The translations under genes and the position numbers were made by a program. From the NCBI GenBank assembly GCA_020631735.1, contig CM036201.1, positions 73,613,253 to 73,677,252 on the forward strand: a stretch of DNA of 64,000 bases, given 5' to 3'. The notes below the pieces were generated by a model. That model saw only the letters and a list, made by a program, of their open reading frames with translations, had not been told where the DNA came from and searched no databases. Position 1 is the first letter of the stretch. Each line of letters opens with the position of its first letter. Shown in pieces: positions 21,019 through 34,590 of the stretch. The stretch comes from Saccharum officinarum. Its lineage: Eukaryota > Streptophyta > Magnoliopsida > Poales > Poaceae.

Positions 21019-21349
21019 GGGGGTGTTTGGATCCAGTGACTAAATTTTAGGATGTGTCACATGAGGGTGTCGCATGAGCTGTTCGGATACTAATAAAAAA
21101 ATAAATTACAGAATCAGTCAGTAATCCGCGAGTATTAAGCATAATTAATCTGTCATTAGCACATATTTACTGTAGCACAACATTGTCAAATCAGGGACTA
21201 CTTAGACTTAAAAAATTCGTCTCATAAAATAGTCCCAGTCTGTAAATTTAGTTTCGTAATTAGTGTATATTTAATACTTTATGCATGTGTCAAACATCTG
21301 ATGTGACCAGTGAATGAAGTTTAGAGGGGACCAAACACCAAACACCCCC
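21019..21349. mobile_element. Tourist-type MITE, 331 bp (copy 2)
   Basis: Counterpart of 459-789 with the same ends and TTA flanks. Its presence in both copies shows the insertion predates the duplication. Confidence 0.85.
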
Positions 21350-21953
21350 TTAGAAGAGAGTTGAAGCATTGAGGTTTGCACAAGGATGTGAAAAGACATT
21401 TGAAGCCTCGACACACCGCGGGTGCTCTAATCAGTGCACGGGTGCTAACATAGCTGTTTGTTGCTCTGGTACTCTGGTCTCTATGGCAATGCTTTTGGAA
21501 ACATACGTATTGTCAGAAGCAGCGGCGCAGAAAGTTCAAATATGTGTATATGCTTCGTGCCACAAGTTATTAAAAACGTCTCTTATTAGCATATTATCAG
21601 TACACCCTGATTTCCAGCAGATGCGAATATCAGTTGCTACACAATATTTGTTAGTGGTCGGCAAAACGGATCCGTAAAGTCGGCAAAACACAATATTTGT
21701 TAGTGCAACTCATGATATTATCTCTATCCTACTGTACGCTATCAGTCTTGAAGTTGACTCGTTGACCGTGCATGCGGGAGAACGTTGAACGTGTGGCAGC
21801 GGCGATCCGAGGTGGATTCGGGTGGGGCCATGGCGTCAGAGAGCGTTAGGTTTCCTTCCACTCGCTGTCGCTGGTTTTGTTATCCACAAAAGTAGAAGGA
21901 GCGGTGGGGAGGCCGGGAGGGTGCCGCAGCCGCACAGGCACAGCTCCTGCGGG

Positions 21954-22540
21954 ATGGCGCAGTGGAGCAGCGTGGCCGCGAGGCCGGACCAGTGGATTGG
22001 GCCATGCCGCTGCAGCTCGCCGCTGCCACCGTTCCGGGCGGCGCTGCCGCGGCGCAGGCGTGCGGAGAGGAACGGCAGGATCGGCTGCGCCTCCGTCCCA
22101 CGGGAGCTCGGCACGGCCGCGGAGGCGGAGCTGCCGCCGGTGGTCGTCGAGGGCACCGAGGTTAGTGATCGATCTCAGCACCGTTCTTTCTAGATGCTGC
22201 TGGCGCTGCACGGGCATACGTAAGCTATGTGTCGTCGTCTCGTGAATTGTTCTAAGGAAGAAGCTGCAGCGTGCGAAGAGTGCAGCGGCTTGGGGTGGAT
22301 GCTCTGCGACTTCTGCAAGGGGAAGAAGAACAACGTCAAGTCGGAGGGCACACGGGTGTACCGCCGTTGCCCAACGTGCAAGGCGGTCAGTAACTCAGCT
22401 CTCTCGAGGTCGCTCGCATGCAGAATCTTTCTGAATTTTGATGAACATTCCCCGTCGCATGCATGCAGGCGGGCATCATCGTGTGCCCAAGATGCAGGGT
22501 GTACAAGTGCATCACCTTCCCCGAGAGCAATGAATCGTGA
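21954..22540 (+). CDS. Small DnaJ-type cysteine-rich zinc-finger protein, probably plastid (copy 2)
   Basis: Exons 21954-22160, 22257-22385 and 22469-22540, with the same splice sites and phases as copy 1. By eye the coding sequence is the same as copy 1, so both loci would make the same 135-residue product with four CxxC motifs after a transit-like N-terminus. No disabling change was seen. Whether both are expressed cannot be told. If the duplication is real, the organism has two doses of this gene within 21 kb. Confidence 0.75.
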
Positions 22541-23573
22541 GCGTGTCATGGTGGTCGCACTTGTGAGATGCAGATCATGTCTGCAGAAGAAATCCGTGTG
22601 AATTATTATTAGTATATTCTGACCATGTTCAAAGGACAATTATTATCTTCTGATCATGTTCACGTGAGAACGTCTGTGTACCTTTCAATTTTAATTTCAC
22701 ATAGATGCTTCCTCTTCTTATAGATTGGTTCTAACAAGACCACAAGGTATAGACATGCATCCGTGTACTCTTTTTTTTCTATCTTTTTGTTTTTGGGAAA
22801 CACCAATGGGGGGAGCTTCCAATCTAAATGATTTGTCATTGATCCCGGCTAGCCGGTGATGGATCATACGGAACACCAAAATGAAGTTAGGAGGGCCAGT
22901 AATGCATTGCTAACATATTACACCAAATGTTGACCATAGGTCCATAGCACGTTGCTCTAGTCAACTCAGCAGGCCTGTAGCACTCACGCCATGCTTGTTT
23001 GCATAGTTTCTAGCAGCAGAGCAAAAACATGGTCGAGAGTAGCCCTGTTAATAGATTTATACACCCACCATTTAACCAACTCAATCCATATCAATTTAAG
23101 GACATGTTTAGTGGGGCTCCTGCATTGGTTTCATGTGTGACTCTTTCACCAGAGCACAAGGAGCGAAGCCACACCAAACGCTCAATCTACCTCACTCCAT
23201 AATTTTAATGTTTCAACTCAACCCAATTCAACAATTAGTACAATAACCCATGGGTTAGTATAAAATGTATATGTAAGTTCAAATAAAATATATGGATTTC
23301 AAATCAAAGCCAGAGCCTAGATTTGAAATCTCATGTTTATACCTTAAGAATTTCTCAAAAATGACTAAAATTTATTGGGATGGTTCAAAATTGACTAAAA
23401 CACCTCTCTCTAGACTAGAGAGAGAGAGAGAGAGAGAGCCTGATGGACTGTCCATTGGAGTGGTCGTGCTCCTAAGTGAAAATGACTAAGTGTTGACAGT
23501 GACGAACCTAGAGCAAATTAGAGGGAGGGAGGGTGCACTTGCCTTGTGGTGCATAGACATGTGTCATAGGGAA

Positions 23574-23914
23574 CAGTGGCGGAGGGAGATGGGGGCTAGG
23601 AGGGGCCACACACCCCCTAACTTTTCCAACACTCCACTATACACCCTTGTTAATTAACTAAAAAATATAAAATTAGTATGATTAGTGATTTCTAGTTTAC
23701 CTTTGTATAACAAAATAAATGTTGATTCCTTTTCTACCTTAATACAAATGCGTGTAAATCTTTTGCGTGTTCAAGAAAAAATAAAAGAAATTTTTTATTC
23801 AATTATTATATATATTTTTACCAAATCAGTATATATATGTGTACGCTTGCGCACTCGTGTGATTATTATCGATATTGTCGGCCCCCCTATACGAAAATCC
23901 TGGCTCCACCCCTG
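23574..23914. mobile_element. hAT-type MITE, 341 bp (copy 2)
   Basis: Counterpart of 3014-3355, one base shorter in a G run. Confidence 0.7.
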
Positions 23915-26787
23915 ATAGGGGATGCATGTATGGTGAAATTTTAGCTAAAATCACTGTGGTCTTTTTCATTTTTAGGGGGGGGTGGTGGCATTTGCACCCT
24001 CTGAGTACAATATACCTTTGCCTTGAGTATTGGGTGTAATGACTGTCAGACATGATTGAATAGACTGTCTAGTTGGGCTTCCAGAGGCGACTAAAACTGG
24101 CTACCTCTGCCCTGCTCTAGTGGACTGTCTGTCAGGTGCCTAGTATTGTCCGTTAGTGCATTTGTGAGCATGTGAAATCTAACTTCGTGAATGGCAGGTG
24201 TGATTAGGGACATTGCATTGCCATGGGATCTTGCAAGAGTGCTCCTAGGGTATCTTTAGAGTACATCTACCAAGGTGCATTGCATTGAACTACACTTGGT
24301 AATCATCTAAGCTATTGGGGTTGAATTCTAGGTAAACTAGTCGTACATTAGTCTCTAGATTTGTGAGGGCTAGATCAAGGACGATAATAGCCAACTTGCG
24401 ATCACGAGAGTGGCTGGTGAACGAACCTTGTGGAATGGATGAGATCCTTGGGCCTTCCTTCTTGCTCCTTGAAATCCCCCCCCCCCCCACCCCCGAGCAA
24501 GGGATCAACCCTCTAGTTCACCGATGATTGGTGGTGTTGGTGCTTGAGGTAGTGGTGCTGATCTCAATCTCTTTAGAGCTCATCGAATTAGACACATGCA
24601 TGCCAAAAGTAAGGTAATGTTATTAGGTAAGAAATATAGTCGAGGGTACTTGTCTTTCACCCAAGTTTAGCTGCTTAGAGTGTCTTCAGTTTCTAGTCTT
24701 CATTGCTGACAAACAACTCTCCCTCTACCCATAGCAACCAAGGAACATAGGGCATGTTTAGATCCCTCACCGAGTACTATATCACTCAACCGAGCTAGAA
24801 ATCAAAATTGGCAACACGTTTCGATGTCTAGCTAGTCTACCTTGATTCCCGTGCTAGCAAACCTTTTCTTGCTGCTTCAAGAGAGTCAAATTTGCTCTCC
24901 TAAGCTGGCAATCGTCTCGTTGCTCATGCTGACGAGGCAAGGCAACCTATCTCTGGAACCAAGCATGCCCATAGACAAACAAGCCAAAAAAACACAAACT
25001 AACAACAATAACCAATTCAAATAAAAGTTCTAGAAAGAGTTCACACTAATAAAAGACAGAATTTGATGCTACCATCGCGACAATGCAAGAACGCTAAAAA
25101 CGGAACTAGCATTAAAATGATACGACTATTGGGAAGATTTGGCTATAAAAGGAAATAAAAAGACTATATGCTTGACTTATCTTATTTAGCAAAAACAATA
25201 TTTAGGGCAATCTTAGAAAATATCTTAAGTTAGAAATAATTCAAATTGCATTTCAATTGAAAAATCAAAATAACACTACTCATGTTTTATTTACAACCCA
25301 AAGACGTGGTATAAACCTAGTTAGCCTTTATATATAAGCATCTTTAAATAAATATTAATCAAATTAAATTAAAATTTAGAAACACATGACATGGTAAATG
25401 CTGATGCTAAACGCATAGGTTAGAAAGGTATCAGATTAACACAAAAAATGAATCAAATCAAAGCTAAAATACCAAGACACGATGCCTCAAAGTTGAAAGG
25501 AATTATACACAAAGAACTATAGCCGACTGGGGCTAGCATGAAAGATTCGCGAGACATGAAATCGGGGAAGGTCATAGTTAGGCGAGATGCAAGAAACTAA
25601 GGCAAATTTACACTATTTCTTGGGGATTTTTCACAAAATTTTAGAAAATAGGGAAACCATAGCTTTATTTGTCCTATTCACATGCTAAAATCCAAAAAAT
25701 TTATTTGTCCAATTCTCATTCTAAAATCCAAAAATTTGAGGTGTAACATCCATTGTTGGTCGAAAGGGGAGGAGTGCGGTGAGGATGGGAGTGAGGTGGT
25801 GGGGTGAGTGCTCCGGCATTGGAGGACAACTAGACTACGCTAGGCAACAAGCGCACCTTTGCATTTTTTTGTATTCACACCTCTACATTTCATATGTTTG
25901 ATGAAATGTCAATGTGGACAGGTGATTGGAGGTGAGATGATAGAGCTAAAAATCACACCAACAAATATGTGATTGCTTCCAAACTATCTGGACAACCAAA
26001 CAAGATATATATATATAACACTATACAACACATGCTTAGGTAGTCCCGGAAACTAAACATATGCCTCGTGCATTGTCTTATGCTAGCCAGGTTAGGTGAA
26101 GAAACGCAACCAAACACACAATATATCTTTTATAGGGTATATATCATATATGTATGGCGTAAAATACCACATATCTTGTATACTAAAACAAACTTTGCTT
26201 CCTCTGCCTCGAGGCCGCAGTGCCGTGTTAACTACTGGACCACTCGGTTGAGAATAGACATCAAGGCAAATGCGTGTAGCGATATGCTACGCTTACCATC
26301 TCAATAACATGAAACAATTGAATTATTTTTCTTCCACAAATGATGTACATTGTACAACCATAAAAATACGCTTAATCAAATTCAAAATATGAAAAGAATT
26401 TGTATGGATCATTTCAGGACTCATATATAGTCACAAAAAAAATTAGTATTCACATTGCCACTTTTGTGCATTGATTCTGAAATGGTTCAAAAAGTAACAA
26501 CAATCTCAGATAGGAAGACTACAAGAGGCACCAAATTAAGTAACTACAGTCTCAAGTCTAAAATGGTCACAAGATGTATGAAGACATGATATTCCAACTA
26601 ATTTTTACGTGTGAAGGCATTATTTTTCCCCCCACTACTCTAGATAACCTGCCCCATATATTCAGCACGAAGCCATAGCGGTAATACCTTGGTATCTTAA
26701 GACCACACACCTTGGTATCTTAAGACCACAACTATACATTAACATAATATATATAGAAACGATCATGCCAAGTTGCAAAGCCACTAA

Positions 26788-26905
26788 GGGCCCCTTTGGA
26801 ACGCAGGAATTTCACAGGATTTGTACAGGAATTTTATAGGAATCAGTTCATTTTCATAGGAAAAACACAGGAAACAGGAAAGTTTCCTTTGTTCTAAAGG
26901 GGGCC
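26788..26905. mobile_element. Tourist-type MITE, 118 bp (copy 2)
   Basis: Counterpart of 6233-6350 with the same TAA flanks. Confidence 0.85.
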
Positions 26906-29430
26906 TAAACCTTGATTTTCATTGTCGGCTAAACTTGCTAGGCATTATGTAAATAGGTCCATGGCAACTATAACAGCAAAATGTATGTTTGAGTATGAAA
27001 GAGTTGTCTAAGTACAAAACACCACCGACATAATAATTTAACATTGAGATAAAGTTGTAGAGGAAACAACAGCAGACACCACCACCGTCCACCAATCCAT
27101 CATGGTTGTGAAGCTGCTTAGGCCTAGCATGACACAAGTAGAAAAGCATGCGTGAAGTCAGTGGTTAGACCAACTGAACCAATCTGATCAAATATAATAG
27201 TACAAAGCATATGCACCAATGAAGTTTTGAGATACCAAATCTATAATAAGATTCTAAATATGCAAAAGTACAAAAGGAGTGGTCTAGATGTGAAATCAGT
27301 ATGACCATTTTGTTTGCTCTGCTGGACAAACTATAGCATCTCTAATGAACAATACTCCAACTATCCTTGTACAACTTCTGGAAACAACATGTCAACATTA
27401 GTGTGTTTGACTCATTAACAATGTAATAATTTGCAAAATACATATATACATCCTAGCAAACATATCTTTGCTAATTAAGTTCAGTTCCAACAGGCCAAAG
27501 TCTTGCATGGTAAAAAGCCACTATGATTGTAATAGGGAAAATGTTTGCAATCATAAATAAAAACCAAAATAAATTTAAACTAGTGCTAGTTGTTGCAATG
27601 CTTAAGAGAGGCGCTCCCCATGCTCAGGCAGAAGGATGTTTGAACTACCAGTTGTGCAATAATAATTTAAATGCTGCATCCACAGATGGGTGAGACGATC
27701 GACTAATAGTTCATATGTTCAGTTAAGTGCAAATACAAAATGTATCTGGAAAAAAAATCTTATTTTCCACACTGGATATTCCTTTTCTATCACCAAAAGC
27801 ACTACAGATAAATAGTGTGACATAATAATGCATCTTGTGCATTATATCAGTCCTTGTAAATAATACACACAGAGATTGTTCCAGTATTTCCTGAGAAAAT
27901 AACCAATCACCACTCTAGTAGAAAGTACAGACATTTGTAGCTTCTTATAAAGATTTCCAGACCCCAACCATGAAAGGTGTGCATATCTAATGGCATTACA
28001 TGCTGGATACCATATATCTAATTAAAAGGAAAAGCAATAGCCACCCTATTGATCTGAGACTGCAAACAACGTCACTTAATACTAGAAAAACGACCTATAA
28101 ATTAATCAGACGGCCGTAGTCTGCCTTTAGGGGATAATCAGTAAATGTAACAAAAAAATGCAGACACTAGAACAGGATCATTGCATCACAGGCAAGACTT
28201 ACCCCGATTCGCCACTTTCTCTTCACCCGCCACCTGTCGTTCCCCCCACACCCCGAAACGCTATTTGTCTCTTGTTCCTATAGGCAGAGAGGGGGGAAAC
28301 GATAATGAGCTTACCATAGAGCACAAAATGTTCCAGGGAAAGGAACAGTAATTATTAGCAAGGGCAATGATTGAAAGGAAAACGAAACACGGGCCATACT
28401 GACCATTTTTTGGGGATAGCAACATGTGTAGATATGGCTAATGATGCTACAAGGACTTGGCCCAGGATCTTCTGCCTTAGGTATATTTGTCGCCGGCAAT
28501 AATATGGCGCTGCTGAGGTGATATTGAGCGAGAATACGTTTATACCCATTGTAAAAGACAATGGTAGGAAACGCCTTAGAACTGACATACAGCTTCCTCC
28601 TGTCAATGAAGAGGCAATTGCCACCAATGCTTGTCACCGGGACAGACCTTCCCAGCATAAGGTCAGCTACTCTGTGAACTAAAACTTTCTTATAATCGTT
28701 ACTCATACTGACCACCAGAATCTCTGTGCCGCATTCTGCCAGAGAGTGGTGATTGGTCCCGGTCTCGTCTGAACTATATGGAAGTGGACATTTGGCAATG
28801 GACCTTGGTGGTGGCATCCAGGGTTCCTCCATCCCTTGTAGTAGCTGTGGGGGGGCGATCTCTAGGATATCTGGTTTCGCGTAACTGTCAGTACACCTCA
28901 ACACATATATCTTGCCTTGGAACGAGAGTGGACTGTAGTATTGATCCACGAAATAGCTTGAAACTCTCCATCGCTGTTCCCTGGGGGTAGCAAAGGCTAT
29001 CTTGGACCAACCGCATCCCCCAAAGATCATGAGCGAGACGACTCCATCCGCGCTCACGTTCATGGAGGTAGCACTGACATGTCTGATATAGATCCACTTG
29101 CTTCCGTGCGGCAACGTGCCCACGTACGGTAGGAGGGTCTCCAGAGGCGGGAAGTCAAGGATGTCGCCGGTGAAGAGGTTGAGGAGGCGGGCGGCGGTGT
29201 CGTGGTCCCGCTGCAGCAGGAGGAGGCCGTCGATGGAGTCGAGGACGCAGTGGTCCCTGAAGAGCGGGAGGTGGACGCGGACGAAGGCGCCCGTGGAGAG
29301 GTTGAAGAAGCGGACGAACCCGCGCAGCTTGCCGTGGCCCGGGTACAGGCCGTGGCCCTCGGGCAGCATCATCCACCGCCGCGGGTGGAAGCGCCGGTCG
29401 ACGATGCCGCGGCCGCGCGGGCTGGCCGTG

Positions 29431-29713
29431 TGTGAGCAAGGGTTGCTTGCCCGAGAAGAAGAACAGGAAATACGGGAACAGAATGTACTTTACTTAATAC
29501 AGATAAGTGCTTGTAAGGTAATTGGAAATAACATTTGGGTACATTCCGGTCTGTCCTTCTCTACTCAGTTCTGGGTACTTATACTCCTACGCTTCTCACT
29601 CCTGGCCTGTGATCCTGACATTGGGCCGGCGCTTGTGAACGGGCCGGGCCTGCTCTCCTGTAGTCGTTGTCTCTTCTGGTGGAACCAGGGTGTCAGTGGC
29701 AGAAGTGTTGACA
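29431..29713 (-). repeat. 3' LTR of the gypsy element (283 bp)
   Basis: On the minus strand it reads TGTCAACACTTCTGCC to CCCTTGCTCACA. A purine-rich tract (AAAGGAAAGAGGA, 29714-29727) lies just upstream and fits the polypurine tract. Confidence 0.85.
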
Positions 29714-32700
29714 ATCCTCTTTCCTTTGGAGCCGACATGACCCCAGGCCGGCGCACGAGGAAAACGCTGCTGGAGAGGAACTAGCAACTCCCAGGTCGCC
29801 AATGATGGTGGCATAAGTGACCATTGCACTAGCACCTCCTCGACAGGAACATCACCAGTAGTCCAACGTCGATCCAAGATGGCTTGTGGTACCTAAAACT
29901 GAACGAGCTCATCTGGAAGATCAGCAGTTACTGGTTGCTTACCATGGAAGGCCTTAAGTTGGGAAACATGGAACACTGGGTGGACGGATGAAGATGACGG
30001 CAATGCAAGCTTATATGCAGCAGCCCCAATCCGTTCCAGAATCTTGTAAGGACCAAAGAAACGGAAGGACAATTTCTGATTTGCACGGTTTGCCAATGAG
30101 GATTGAACATAAGGTTGCACCTTGAGAAATACCCAGTCATCCACTCGGAATTGGCGCTCAGAGCGGTGCTTGTCGGCCTGGCGTTTCATTCTGTGTTGAG
30201 CCCGGCTGAGATGCTGCTGTATCAATGAGTGCATAACAGCACGCTCATCCAACCAAGTATTAAGGTCAGTGACAGGAGTTGCTTCAGGAGGAACAATGCC
30301 AAAGTGGCGAGGTGGGAACCCATATAGAACTTCAAATGGAGAGCGGCCCAGAGAAGAATGAAAGGACGAATTATACCAAAATTCAGCAAGTGATATCCAG
30401 TGAACCCACTTAGAGGGGCAAGCATGAGCAAAACAGCGCAAGTATGTTTCCAAGCATTGATTTACGTGTTCTGTTTGCCCGTCAGTCTGCGGGTGATATG
30501 CAGAACTCATGCGCAGAGATGTACCAGTGATTGAGAATAGATGTTTCCAAAATGCACTGGTAAAGATGCGATCACGATCAGAAATGATGGCCAGAGGCAT
30601 ACCGTGAAGTCTGTAGATGTGATCCATGAACAGATGGGCTATTGTTGCAGCGGTAAAAGGGTGGCGGAGCGGTGTGAAGTGTGCAAATTTAGATAGCTTA
30701 TCCACGACGACCAATATAGCATCAGCCGAACCAGAACGAGGAAGGCCGTCGATGAAATCCATGCTGATAACCTCCCAGGAAGATGTAGGAATCGGCAGGG
30801 GCTGTAAGAGGCCTAGAGACTTACTGCGGTTTGGCTTAACACGCTGGCAAACATCACATTCTCGAATGAAAGCACTGTAGCAGCATGCATACCCGGCCAA
30901 AAGAAGAGCTGTCGAAGTTTCTGGTAGGTAACTGGTGCCCCAGAATGGCCACCCAATGGACTGTCATGCATAGCCGAAAGGACTTGTCGCTGCAGCTGAG
31001 AATCATGAGCTAACCAAACTCGTCCTTTATAACGGATAACCCCATTAATTAAGGAGAAGTGGGGCAGGGATGTCGGAGTGACCGCCAATTGAGTCAGCAA
31101 CGGTTGAGCTTCGAGATTGTCTGCATAAGAATCTGTCACTGCAGATAGCCACTGAGGTGAAGCATACGAGACCGCCATGAATGATTCCTTAACATCACGT
31201 CGCGACAAGGCGTCAGCGACCGTATTATCTGAACCCTTCTTATAGACAATCATGTAGTTCAAGCCCAGCAGTTTGGTGAACACCTTCTGCTGCCACACTA
31301 TATTCAGGCGTTGTTCAGTCAAATGTGTCAGGCTCCGGTGGTCTGTGTGGATAACGAATTCCCCTTGCAAAAGATAATGTCGCCAATGGTCGCCTGCAAG
31401 TAATAGTGCCAAATACTCCTTCTCATAGGCTGAAAGACCTTGATTGCGTGGGCACAGAGTCTTACTGATGAAAGCAATAGGATGGCCGTCCTGGTGGAGA
31501 ACTGCACCGATTCCCACACCGCTAGCATCTGTATCAATACGGAAAGGCTTCTGGAAGTTTGGCAACACTAAAACTGGAGTCGAGCTTAAAGCTAACTGAA
31601 GGGCTTCGAAAGCAAGCTGTTGTGCTGGCGTCCATAATAATGGTGCATCCTTTTTCAACAACTGAGTCAGCGGGTGAGCAAGAATACCAAAGTTTTTCAC
31701 GAATTTGCGGTAGTAGCCCGCAAGCCCTAGAAAACCACGCAGCTGCCTAACAGTTGTCGGAACTGGGCAATCGAGAATTGCTTGAACTTTACTCGGGTCC
31801 GTAGCCACCCCATCGACACTGAGTACATGTCCAAGATAGGAGATGGATCGTTGAGCGAAAGAACACTTGGACATTTTAAGCTTCCACTGATCTTGCCGGA
31901 GCCATTGTAGCACTTGGCGCAAGTGATCCAGATGTTCTTCCAGTGAGGTGCTATACACGAGGATATCATCAAAAAACATGATGACAAACTTGCGGAGGCC
32001 AGGGGCTAAAGTAGCATTCATCGCCCCCTGGAAGGTCCCCGGAGCACCTGTCAGCCCAAATGCCATTGCGCGGAACTCATAGTGCCCAGAATGGGTTTGA
32101 AACGTTGTTTTATGCTCATCACCTTGCTGCAACAGTATCTGATGAAAACTCGCTCTGAGGTCGAGTTTAGAGAACCAGCTTGCCTGATGCAACTCATCGA
32201 GAAGTTGGTCAATCACTGGCCCGAGGTACTTGGACTTAACTGTTAGAGAATTGAGCTTGCGAAAATCGACACAAAAGCGGTAGGAGTCATCCTTTTTCTT
32301 GACCAGGAGCACGGGTGAAGAGAATAAACTGGTGCTTGGTTGAATCAGCCCTTGGGACAACATCTCTTTTACTTGACGCTCGATCTCGTCCTTTAATGCC
32401 GGCGGGTAGCGGTAAGGACGGATGTAGAATGGCTGAGCTCCTGGGATCAGCGGAATGGCATGATTGCACGCCCTGGACGGAGGCAAGGAATCAGGCGGTT
32501 GGAAGACATCACTGAACTCATCCAACAGAGGTTGTACTACCGGAAACAAGGGTACAAGAGCTTCTGAAGTAGATGTTGTATCCAGAGAACAAACTTACAG
32601 CAGCAACTGAACCGGTGTATCAGCCTGATCACCATGGAGTACAACTGAGGAACCCTGATAAGGAATAGAGAGCCATTTGTTCTTCCGGTGCACATGCATC

Positions 32701-32935
32701 GGACTAAAGGATTCCAGCCAATCCATCCCAATTATCATGTCAAATGCGGTCAATGGTAACACCCGGATGTTAGAAGTGAAAGTATACTGACCAATGGACC
32801 AGGGCACTTGCAATAGAGTAGCAGAACTCGTCAGTACACCACCACCAGCTATGCGAACTGAACAAGGATCATACTGGAGCTTGATGTCCTGCAGTTGTGC
32901 AGCTAGAGTTTCACTGACGAAGGACGAAGAGGTAC
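29596..32935 (-). pseudogene. pol of the gypsy element (protease remainder, RT, RNase H, integrase)
   Basis: Reverse transcriptase spans about 32500-31550, with the VDFRKLN block and a catalytic FFDDILVYS. RNase H follows (FRIDTDAS, HTDHRSL). Integrase has its DDE residues in MDFIDGLP, ISDRDR and DGQTEHVN, and the GPY-like end precedes a chromodomain-like tail. Breaks seen are an in-frame TAA near 32595 between protease and RT, a frameshift at about 30813-30900 in the integrase zinc finger, and an in-frame TAG at 29893-29895 before the tail. Confidence 0.85.
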
Positions 32936-32943
32936 CAGAATCC

Positions 32944-33491
32944 TAACCCTGGGCACGAAATACCGAGAACCGAGTACCGAACCGAATTTACCGAGAACCG
33001 AACCGAATTTACCGAAACCGAAAAATTCGGTTCCTTGTTCGGTTCCGAGTTCCCAGGAACCGAATTTACCGAGGTAAATACCGAAACCGAACCGAATTTA
33101 CCGAACTTACCGAATTTACCGAAATTACCAGAAATGTGATGAGTTTGAGTATTGTTATATTATTGATTGTATTATTATAGACTATTATATTATGTATTTT
33201 TGGTACTCACACTTATAGTCTTGTGGACTTTTATATGTATATGTATTTTGCACTATTATTCTCTATGAAATCATGTCAAAATTAGCTTTTGAACCTGCTA
33301 TTACATGTATCTGTGATCAATTCGGTACTGTTCGGTAAATACCGAAACCGAACCGAATTTACCGATACCGAATTTCCTCGGTACCGAGTTTCTTTAGGAA
33401 CCGATCGGTACCAGTTTCCTGAGGAACCGAATTTGCATAGGTACCGAAGAACCGAACCGAACCGTACCGAAGTACCGAATGCCCAGGGTGA
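32944..33491. mobile_element. hAT-type element, 548 bp, inside the gypsy protease
   Basis: Termini TAACCCTGGGCA and TGCCCAGGGTGA match in inverted orientation at 11 of 12 bases. The flanks are a perfect 8-bp duplication CAGAATCC (32936-32943 and 33492-33499). Both subterminal regions are built from many copies of ACCGAATTTACCGA-like and GGTACCGA-like units, partly in inverted orientation. The AT-rich centre (33130-33300) is non-coding, so the element is non-autonomous. Confidence 0.9.
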
Positions 33492-33499
33492 CAGAATCC

Positions 33500-34461
33500 A
33501 GCAACATTTTCATTTGGATACCCTGAATCGAGCCTGTGAAACGAACAGTTCGCGGTGCTGAAGATCCAGTCACCGCACTCTGAGAAATTGCCAGGAATGC
33601 TTGAGGCTCTTGTGGTGGTGGTTCTGGAGTAGCTGAATTTGGGTCTTCATCATCATCAGACAACAGGTCCCACAGTTCTTGCACAAGATGTAACTGAATC
33701 TGAGGGCTGCACTTGTGGTCCTTAATCCATTTTTCACCGCATTTGTAGCAAAGCCCCATGGCACGCCGATAGGCTTTGACAGTCGAGAGCTTGGCGTCGA
33801 GGGTTGGAGCAGCCGGCGTCTCCGGAGCAGCAATGGCCACAGCCGGCTTGTCATGGCGCGGTGGTGGCGGTGGCAGCGGCATCGCCGTCTTGGGAATAAA
33901 CTTGCCCGACGACCAATCACCCTTGGACGGTGTGCGAACCGGCTGCGGAGGGGTCACCTCTTCCTGCACCAAGGCCATAGAAATAGCAGCATCCAAGCTT
34001 TGGGGACGAGCAACAAGAATGATAGCTTTGAGTTCGGGATGAAGGCCATCGATGAACCGCATGGTACAGAATAGAGGATCGGTTGTGGAAGAATAAGCTT
34101 TCAGTTGATCAACAAGCTTGGTGAAACGCTCCACATAATCAGCGACGGTGGAGGTATGTTTAATTTGGAAGAGCTGACGAATGAAAACTGCATGTTGATC
34201 ACGGTCAAAGCGAGAATGCAGCGCTTGACAGAAAGCTTGCCAGGATGCTATTGCAGGAGAGTTATCAATGGACTCATACCAGCAGGCAGCGTTGCCTTCC
34301 AAATACATGGAGGAAACACTAACCCAGACAGCGGGATCAACATTGTTCATGGTGAAATATTTCTCACAGTTAGAACGCCATAGACGTGGATTTTCCCCAT
34401 TGAACTTGTTGAACGGTAGTTTAGGAAGGCGGCCATTAGGCAGATGAGGAGGGTGATGCAT
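33500..34461 (-). pseudogene. gag and start of protease of the gypsy element
   Basis: From the first methionine at 34461 the frame encodes a retrotransposon capsid region (FNGENPRLWRSNCEKYF near the start) and a zinc-knuckle-like CYKCGEKWIKDHKC. It then enters the protease and stops at the active-site region, where a hAT element begins. The N-terminal part of gag may be lost with the deleted leader. Confidence 0.8.
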
Positions 34462-34520
34462 AGTTGTTGTAGGAGAAGGATATGGTGGAGGGTAGAAAGG
34501 AGGGCGGGGAGGAATGCTGA

Positions 34521-34590
34521 CCGGGCCTGCTCTCCTGTAGTCGCTGTCTCTTCTGGTGGAACCAGGGTGTCAGTGGCAGAAGTGTTGACA
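34521..34590 (-). repeat. 5' LTR remnant of the gypsy element (70 bp)
   Basis: Matches 29644-29713 with one mismatch. Sequence for the remaining 213 bp of the LTR, the primer-binding site and most of the leader is absent, and gag follows within about 60 bp. The target duplication outside is intact, so the loss was internal. Confidence 0.85.

Larger units (their letters stand above)
22541..28310. other. Intergenic, no gene seen (copy 2)
   Basis: Near-identical to 1981-7745. Differences noticed are mainly one-base length changes in homopolymers (for example at 23591, 25622, 26435 and the C run near 24480), plus one substitution near 28031. Substitutions become frequent at about 28240-28300. 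Confidence 0.6.
29431..34590 (-). mobile_element. Ty3/gypsy retrotransposon, degenerate, in the F-box gene
   Basis: Flanked by a perfect 5-bp duplication CCGTG (29426-29430 and 34591-34595); copy 1 has the single CCGTG near 8875. The ends are TG and CA. Gene order on the minus strand is gag, protease, reverse transcriptase, RNase H, integrase and a short chromodomain-like tail (VLVQWSLMPPSLATWELL), which points to a chromovirus. The order RT before integrase excludes copia. It cannot move by itself: the 5' LTR is cut to 70 bp, the protease is interrupted, and pol has stops and a frameshift. Confidence 0.95.
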
